A stretch of 64,000 bases of DNA from Micromonospora radicis. Lineage in GTDB: Bacteria; Actinomycetota; Actinomycetes; Mycobacteriales; Micromonosporaceae. Below are positions 59,376-64,000 of this stretch, piece after piece. The first letter of the stretch is position 1. Every line of letters starts with the position of its first letter. A model generated the notes under the pieces. That model had not been told where the DNA came from. It saw only the letters and a program-made list of their open reading frames with translations, and did no database searches. The position numbers were made by a program, and so were the translations under genes. The DNA lies in NCBI RefSeq assembly GCF_003583405.1, contig NZ_QXEC01000006.1, positions 124,001-188,000 of the forward strand, given 5' to 3'.

Positions 59376-59933
59376 GTGGCGTTCCCCGAGGACGTGCTCA
59401 CCGAGGACGAGCATGTCGTGCTGCACCTGCATCCGCACTGGAAGGTTCTGGTCCGCCCGGTGACGGTGCTGGTGCTCGCCATCGCCGCGGTGGCGGCCGG
59501 TGTCGTGTTCCTGCCCTCGGGTGGGGGCGGGTCGATCACGCTCGCCGTGATCGGCGGTCTGGCCGGGTTGGCGGTGATCGTGCTGACTCTCTGGCCGTAC
59601 ATCAACTGGCGCACCACGCACTTCCTGTTCACCAACGAACGGGTCGTGCTCCAGCACGGCGTCTTCTCCCGGGAACGGCGGGACATCCCGCTCAGCCGGG
59701 TCAACGACCACTCGATGAACCAGCGCTTCGTCGGGCGGCTGCTGGGCTTCGGCACCCTGACCATCGAGTCGGCCGGCGAGCGGGGCCAGTCCGTGCTGCC
59801 CGACGTGCCGAAGGTGGATCGGGTCCAGACGAAGCTCTACGAACTGGTGGAGGCGTTCCACGACAAGCACTCGCTGGGCGACGGCGAACTGCGCGAGATC
59901 CTCGCCGAACGCGACAACAAGGCCGGCGCGTAG
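59376..59933 (+). CDS. PH domain-containing membrane protein
   Basis: 185 aa from the GTG at 59376 with GAGGAGG five bases upstream. The N-terminus (FPEDVLTEDEHVVLHLHPHWKVL) leads to two membrane helices (VLVLAIAAVAAGVVFLP; LAVIGGLAGLAVIVLTLWPY), then a bacterial PH-like domain (FLFTNERVVLQHGVFSRERRDIPLSRVNDHSMNQRFVGRLLGFGTLTIES), the DUF304 signature. Function unknown. Its transcript ends at the 13-bp hairpin that follows. Confidence 0.88.
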   Translation: MAFPEDVLTEDEHVVLHLHPHWKVLVRPVTVLVLAIAAVAAGVVFLPSGGGGSITLAVIGGLAGLAVIVLTLWPYINWRTTHFLFTNERVVLQHGVFSRERRDIPLSRVNDHSMNQRFVGRLLGFGTLTIESAGERGQSVLPDVPKVDRVQTKLYELVEAFHDKHSLGDGELREILAERDNKAGA

Positions 59934-59988
59934 CGCAGGTCTGGCAGCGGAGGGCCGCCCCGCCGCGGCAAACGACGTGGGTACGACG

Positions 59989-60018
59989 AACGCCCGCCAG
60001 CGATTGCTGGCGGGCGTT
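59989..60018. terminator. Bidirectional terminator hairpin
   Basis: AACGCCCGCCAGC (59989-60001), a 4-nt loop GATT, and GCTGGCGGGCGTT (60006-60018) form a perfect 13-bp stem between the convergent PH-domain and gtrA genes. Confidence 0.8.
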
Positions 60019-60036
60019 GCGGTTGTCGGGCGTGGG

Positions 60037-60756
60037 TCAGCGGCGCCGGAAGCGGCGGGGCGCCGGGGCAGGCTGGAGTTCGGCGTCCAGCTCGGCAGCC
60101 AGTTCCTTGTCCAGTGCCGCGCTGAACTCGGTCTCGCTGCTCAGGGCGGCGGCCCGGGGCTGGAGCGGCCGGGGGGTCAGGCCGGTTGGCCGGGTCGCCG
60201 GTGGTTCCTCTTCCTCCAGCTCGGTGATGGACTCGGCGAGTTCGGCCACCGGGTCCATCTCGGCCATGGTGTCCCACTCGTCGCGCGGCAGGCCGTGCCA
60301 GGTCTTCGCGGACTCGGCGGGCGCGGCGGGCTGGAAGACGAAGGTGCGGTACGACCAGAAGCGGAACAGGGTCGCCAGCACCACACCGCCGGTCTTGGCG
60401 ATGTTGAGCGCCAGCAGGCCGGTCACGCCCAGCCCGTACTTGGCGGCGGCCAGGACACCGAGTTCGATCAGCAGGCCCACCCCGTTGAAGAGGAAAAAGA
60501 GGGCGTACTCCCGCTGCATGGCCGATTTCGGGCGATCTCGGTACGTCCAGTGCCGATTCATCAGATAGGACGTGATGGTCGCCACCACGGTGGCGACCAC
60601 CGTGGCCTTCAGTTGGCCGTCGACGAAAACGGTGAGTGCGAGCGCGTTGAACACCGCGTAATTGATGACGGTGTTGACGCCGCCGACCAGGCCGAATTTG
60701 AGCGCCTCATGGATGAACTTCTGCCAGCGTTCAGGCAGCAGACGGACAAGAGGCAT
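60037..60756 (-). CDS. GtrA-family membrane protein with long acidic C-terminal tail
   Basis: 239 aa from the ATG at 60756. Four helices make the GtrA domain: FGLVGGVNTVINYAVFNALAL, ATVVATVVATITSYLMNRHWTY, YALFFLFNGVGLLIELGVLAA and the ALNIAKTGGVVLATLFRFWSYRTFVF stretch. Family members are flippase-like or accessory proteins for polyprenyl-linked sugars. About 100 extra residues follow, rich in Glu, Ala and Leu and ending in a basic RRFRRR, which most GtrA proteins lack. TAAGGT lies seven bases before the start. A second GtrA gene is directly upstream. Confidence 0.88.
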   Translation of the reverse strand: MPLVRLLPERWQKFIHEALKFGLVGGVNTVINYAVFNALALTVFVDGQLKATVVATVVATITSYLMNRHWTYRDRPKSAMQREYALFFLFNGVGLLIELGVLAAAKYGLGVTGLLALNIAKTGGVVLATLFRFWSYRTFVFQPAAPAESAKTWHGLPRDEWDTMAEMDPVAELAESITELEEEEPPATRPTGLTPRPLQPRAAALSSETEFSAALDKELAAELDAELQPAPAPRRFRRR

Positions 60757-60769
60757 GCGAAACACCTTA
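60757..60769 (-). promoter_or_regulatory. Predicted leaderless promoter of the first gtrA gene
   Basis: On the minus strand TAAGGT (60769-60764), seven bases, then ATG at 60756. Confidence 0.45.
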
Positions 60770-60818
60770 GGGCAGTAGGCGGGGGCCGGTAGGCTCCGGC
60801 CGGATGGTGGGCGGCAGG

Positions 60819-61358
60819 TCACGCCCCGCGGTCCCGGTTCACTTCCGTGCCGGTGGGAGTTCCCGCATCCACGAAGACGAACCGTCGGTACGACCAGAAT
60901 CGGAACAGCGTGCCGAGGCCGGTGCCCACGACGAAGCTGGCGATGTTGTCGGCCAGTCGGGTCTGGAACACCTGCGGCCAGATGCTGCCGAGCCCGTACC
61001 GGCTGACGGCCAGGCAGGCCACCGCGATCCCCAGGCCCACCGCGTTGAAGAAGAAGAACAGCGCGTACTCGCGGGCCGGGTTGGTGCGCCTGCGATGGCG
61101 CCAGGTCCAGAACCGGTTGCCCAGGAAGGCGAAGGTGGCGGCGGTCACCGTGGCGATGGTCTTCGCGGTGAGCTGCTCCATGGCGACCGGGCCGATGAGG
61201 TAGTTGAACAGCGCGAAGTCGACGAGGAAGGCGATGCCGCCCACGGTCGCGAACTTGCTCAGCTCCCGCAGGAGGTGACCGAAGCGGTCGCGCAGGGAGT
61301 GGACCAGACCCGTACGGGTCGGCGAGGAGTCCGGCTCCCCGGTCATCGTGGCGGCCAC
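60819..61358 (-). CDS. GtrA-family membrane protein
   Basis: 179 aa, GTG start. The four-helix GtrA domain reads KFATVGGIAFLVDFALFNYLI, KTIATVTAATFAFLGNRFWTWRHRRR, REYALFFFFNAVGLGIAVACLAV and the NIASFVVGTGLGTLFRFWSYRRFVFVD stretch. It is the normal family length with only a short hydrophilic tail. It is a paralogue of the adjacent gene, sharing the NRxWTxR and FRFWSYRxFVF motifs. TACGCT six bases before the start suggests its own leaderless transcript. Confidence 0.9.
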   Translation of the reverse strand: MAATMTGEPDSSPTRTGLVHSLRDRFGHLLRELSKFATVGGIAFLVDFALFNYLIGPVAMEQLTAKTIATVTAATFAFLGNRFWTWRHRRRTNPAREYALFFFFNAVGLGIAVACLAVSRYGLGSIWPQVFQTRLADNIASFVVGTGLGTLFRFWSYRRFVFVDAGTPTGTEVNRDRGA

Positions 61359-61370
61359 CGTGCGAGCGTA
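61359..61370 (-). promoter_or_regulatory. Predicted leaderless promoter of the second gtrA gene
   Basis: On the minus strand TACGCT (61370-61365), six bases, then GTG at 61358. Confidence 0.5.
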
Positions 61371-61761
61371 CCGGTTGGGGGGCGCGCGGACGGGTAGCGA
61401 CGGCTACCGGGATCCACCGGTGCGGCGGCACGGACGGGCACGAACGGAGCGTAGCCGGACCTGTCGAATCCGGAGTTGAATTGCGCTTCCGGTCAACCGG
61501 TCGGAAAGTGCCGCGCTCGGCGGGCCACCCGGAGGTCCACCGCAGGATTTGCGTGAAACTGCGCGTGAAAGCGGGTAAAGGCTCGTGAAGCCGCAGCGTG
61601 CCCGTACCTTGTGCAGTTCTTCACAACCAGTCCCACTGACTGGCGAGGTTCATCGGTTTACGCTGAGCCCAATCCCAGGTTTCCACGAAGGTGACGCACA
61701 TCGCGCCGCCGAGACTCGTGCACTCCATAGACCGGTCAGCGTCGACCACAAGGAGATTGTC
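61371..61761 (+). other. Long 5' region of pckG
   Basis: No gene is evident in about 390 bp. GTGAAA-like words repeat at 61553, 61565, 61574 and 61585 at 9-12 bp intervals. TACCTT (61605-61610) and TACGCT (61657-61662) are possible -10 hexamers giving leaders of about 100-150 nt. Composition from 61560 to 61760 is less GC-rich. This is the one clearly long-leader gene in the window, which fits regulated gluconeogenesis. Confidence 0.4.
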
Positions 61762-63612
61762 ATGGTTGCTCCGGCCACGGTTCGAGGTATCGATCAGGCC
61801 CCGACGTCCCACCCCAAACTCCTCGCCTGGGTTCGTGAGGTCGCTGAACTGACCACCCCGGATCAAGTGGTCTGGGTGGACGGATCCGATCAGGAATGGC
61901 GTCGCCTCACCGACGAACTGGTCGAGGCCGGCACTCTCGTCCGGCTCAACCCCGAGAAGAAGCCGAACTCGTTCTACGCGCGGACGGATCCGACGGACGT
62001 CGCTCGGGTCGAGGAGCGGACGTACATCTGCTCGGTGGACGAAGCGGACGCCGGCCCCACCAACAACTGGATGGCGCCGGCCGAGATGAAGCGGATCATG
62101 ACGGATCTGTACCGCGGTTCGATGCGCGGTCGGACGATGTACGTCATCCCGTTCGTGATGGGTCCGGTCGAGGCCGAGAAGCCCATGTTCGGTGTCGAGA
62201 TCACCGACAGCCCGTACGTCGTCGCCTCGATGCGGATCATGACCCGGATGGGCGCCAAGATCCTCGAAGCGATGGGCGACGACGCCGAGTTCGTGCACGC
62301 GCTGCACTCGATCGGCGCGCCGCTGGCCCCCGGCCAGCAGGACGTCGCCTGGCCGTGCAACGACACCAAGTACATCTCGCACTTCCCGGAGAGCCGGGAG
62401 ATCTGGTCCTTCGGCTCCGGGTACGGCGGCAACTCACTGCTCGGCAAGAAGTGCTACTCGCTGCGGATCGCCAGCGTGATGGGGCGGGACGAGGGCTGGC
62501 TCGCCGAGCACATGCTGATCCTGAAGATCACCTCGCCGGAGGGGCGGGTCTACCACGTCGCCGGTGCCTTCCCGTCCGCCTGCGGCAAGACCAACCTGGC
62601 CATGCTGGAACCGACGATCCCCGGCTGGAAGGTCGAGACGATCGGCGACGACATCGCCTGGATGCGGTTTGGTCCCGACGGTCGGCTATACGCGGTCAAC
62701 CCGGAGTACGGCCTGTTCGGCGTCGCGCCCGGCACCGACTGGAAGACCAACGCCAACGCCATGCGGACGCTGGAACGAGGCAACTCGGTCTTCACCAACG
62801 TCGCGCTCACCGACGACGGAGACGTGTGGTGGGAGGGCCTGGGCGAGCCCCCGGCGCACCTGATCGACTGGAAGGGCAACGACTGGACGCCGGAGAGCGA
62901 GAACCTCTCCTCGCACGCGAACAGCCGGTTCTGCACCCCGATCACCCAGTGCCCGATCCTCGCCGAGGACTACTTCGACCCCAACGGCGTACCGATCGAC
63001 GCGATCCTCTTCGGCGGCCGGCGCCGGGACACCGTACCGCTGGTGACCGAGGCCCGGGACTGGGTGCACGGCGTCTACATGGGTGCCACCCTCTCGTCGG
63101 AGACCACCGCCGCCGCCTCCGGCGCGGTCGGTGTGGTCCGCCGCGACCCGATGGCGATGCTGCCGTTCATCGGCTACCACGGCGGCGACTACTTCCGGCA
63201 CTGGATCGAGATGGGCAAGGGCACCGACGGCGACGAGTCGAAGCTGCCGAAGGTCTACTACGTCAACTGGTTCCGCAAGGACCCGGAGGGCAACTTCCTC
63301 TGGCCTGGGTTCGGCGAGAACTCCCGGGTGCTCAAGTGGATCATCGAGCGGATCGAGGGCCGGGCGGACGCGGTGGAGACGCCGATCGGCATGGTCCCGA
63401 CGCTGGACTCGCTCGACGTCGACGGGTTGGACATGACCCCTGAGGACGTCCGGATCGCGCTCAAGGTCGACCCGAACGAGTGGCGCGACGAGTTGCCGCT
63501 GGTCACCGAGTGGTTCGAGAAGTTCGGGGACAAGCTGCCCGGTGTCCTGTGGGCCGAGTTGGACGCCCTGCGGGCCCGGCTCGACGCGGAGCAGCCCCAG
63601 CGCGGGGTGTGA
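61762..63612 (+). CDS. pckG: Phosphoenolpyruvate carboxykinase (GTP)
   Basis: 616 aa from the ATG at 61762, with AGGAG six bases upstream. It interconverts oxaloacetate and phosphoenolpyruvate with GTP/GDP at the entry to gluconeogenesis. Motifs: the substrate-binding YVIPFVMGP and the [21 protein letters not shown] segment, the P-loop FPSACGKTN (about 270-278) with the GTP-class mobile Cys, [10 protein letters not shown] with the metal Asp pair, and [20 protein letters not shown]. Length is normal. Confidence 0.96.
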   Translation: MVAPATVRGIDQAPTSHPKLLAWVREVAELTTPDQVVWVDGSDQEWRRLTDELVEAGTLVRLNPEKKPNSFYARTDPTDVARVEERTYICSVDEADAGPTNNWMAPAEMKRIMTDLYRGSMRGRTMYVIPFVMGPVEAEKPMFGVEITDSPYVVASMRIMTRMGAKILEAMGDDAEFVHALHSIGAPLAPGQQDVAWPCNDTKYISHFPESREIWSFGSGYGGNSLLGKKCYSLRIASVMGRDEGWLAEHMLILKITSPEGRVYHVAGAFPSACGKTNLAMLEPTIPGWKVETIGDDIAWMRFGPDGRLYAVNPEYGLFGVAPGTDWKTNANAMRTLERGNSVFTNVALTDDGDVWWEGLGEPPAHLIDWKGNDWTPESENLSSHANSRFCTPITQCPILAEDYFDPNGVPIDAILFGGRRRDTVPLVTEARDWVHGVYMGATLSSETTAAASGAVGVVRRDPMAMLPFIGYHGGDYFRHWIEMGKGTDGDESKLPKVYYVNWFRKDPEGNFLWPGFGENSRVLKWIIERIEGRADAVETPIGMVPTLDSLDVDGLDMTPEDVRIALKVDPNEWRDELPLVTEWFEKFGDKLPGVLWAELDALRARLDAEQPQRGV

Positions 63613-63643
63613 TCGACGCCGGATCCGGGCATCATCGGATCCC

Positions 63644-64000
63644 ATGAGGACGGCCGCCGAGACCGAGGTCCGGCGGCCGTCCGCCGTCCGGGCGCTGACC
63701 GCACTGCTCGCGCTGACGGCGGCGGCCACCGTCGTGGTCGAGGTGCTCAACTGGTGGTACGCCCCGGAGCAGGGCTTCGGGCTCGCGGTGCGTACCGGTT
63801 GGGCGATGCTGCGTTCGTTCGGTTTCCTGCTGCTGATCGGCCACGTGCGCCGGGGGCGTACCGTGGCCCGTCCGTTGGGCCTGATCCTCGCCGTCACCAC
63901 GGTGTTCGCGGTCGGCCGCCTGATCGTGCCCCGGCAGGGCGTGCCCCCACTGCCCGGGCTGCTCGGCTTCGCCCTGCTCACCGCCCTCTGCGCGACCGTC
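63644..64000 (+). CDS. Membrane protein, cut by the window end
   Basis: ATG at 63644 opens a frame of 119 codons still open at the last base. A short N-terminus with Arg and Pro precedes hydrophobic helices: LTALLALTAAATVVVEVL, FGFLLLIGHV, LGLILAVTTVFAVGRLIV and LPGLLGFALLTALCA. Third-position G/C bias is strong. It has no recognised family in the visible part. It starts 31 bp after the pckG stop. Confidence 0.7.
   Translation, partial: MRTAAETEVRRPSAVRALTALLALTAAATVVVEVLNWWYAPEQGFGLAVRTGWAMLRSFGFLLLIGHVRRGRTVARPLGLILAVTTVFAVGRLIVPRQGVPPLPGLLGFALLTALCATV

Noticed and set aside
60788-60803. TAGGCT followed by an ATG on the plus strand near 60804
   Set aside because: The downstream frame is antisense to the second gtrA gene with poor codon bias; probably a chance hexamer.

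Overview
The window looks like a chromosomal segment of a high-GC filamentous actinomycete, most likely Micromonosporaceae (Micromonospora-like). This rests on GC of roughly 70% or more with strong G/C at third codon positions, frequent GTG starts, ESX-type proteins, a mycothiol-type DinB protein, GuaB1, an acyl-CoA carboxylase epsilon subunit, GTP-dependent PEP carboxykinase and PASTA-less Ser/Thr kinases. It is mostly core chromosome. I see no rRNA, tRNA, CRISPR array, intact insertion sequence or prophage.

Layout. 0.3-5.2 kb: orphan branched-chain-type substrate-binding lipoprotein; a degenerate IS110-transposase-derived protein with a conservon-kinase-like tail; its acidic neighbour; a candidate 38-aa protein. 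5.3-10.4 kb: cydDC thiol exporter, and a BlaI repressor with an M56 protease. 10.5-17.1 kb: deoC with two aldehyde dehydrogenase-type genes, upp, GPP34, phosphosugar mutase. 17.1-21.0 kb: Ser/Thr kinase 1 and an acyl-CoA mutase large subunit. 21.5-26.7 kb: four tightly spaced genes (M20 amidohydrolase, gamma-glutamylcyclotransferase-like, N-formylglutamate amidohydrolase-like, glutamate-cysteine ligase-like) followed by a DinB-type protein. 26.6-34.7 kb: small metabolic and hypothetical genes, an LpdA-like quinone reductase, DUF998 and DedA membrane proteins. 35-39.3 kb: marR plus a two-gene ABC exporter operon. 39.4-47.5 kb: guaB1, a lysE/lysG pair, a biotin-carrying acyl-CoA carboxylase alpha chain, a DrrAB-like exporter, O-methyltransferase and Maf. 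47.6-50.6 kb: a small type VII-associated group (mycosin plus two substrate-like proteins) with lower GC. 50.7-59.2 kb: accE, Ser/Thr kinase 2, a secreted GH25 lysozyme, an M50 protease, an ECF sigma/membrane-partner pair, pccB and birA. 59.4-64 kb: a PH-domain protein, two GtrA proteins, pckG and a truncated membrane protein.

The genes fit together in several ways. accA-type, accE, pccB and birA supply one biotin-dependent acyl-CoA carboxylase, and the acyl-CoA mutase acts on the product of such an enzyme. deoC, upp and guaB1 are salvage genes. The two kinases are paralogues sharing an extracellular domain and carry repeated phospho-acceptor-like Thr motifs in their linkers.

Regulation. Eighteen start codons have a TANNNT-type hexamer (TANNNA in one case) ending 6-8 nt upstream, which predicts leaderless or near-leaderless mRNAs. 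The most unusual items are the domesticated transposase fusion, the gamma-glutamyl-type cluster, a duplicated start-stop junction that creates a 27-codon relay ORF between two ABC genes, and pT-x-x-I-like repeats in kinase 1.
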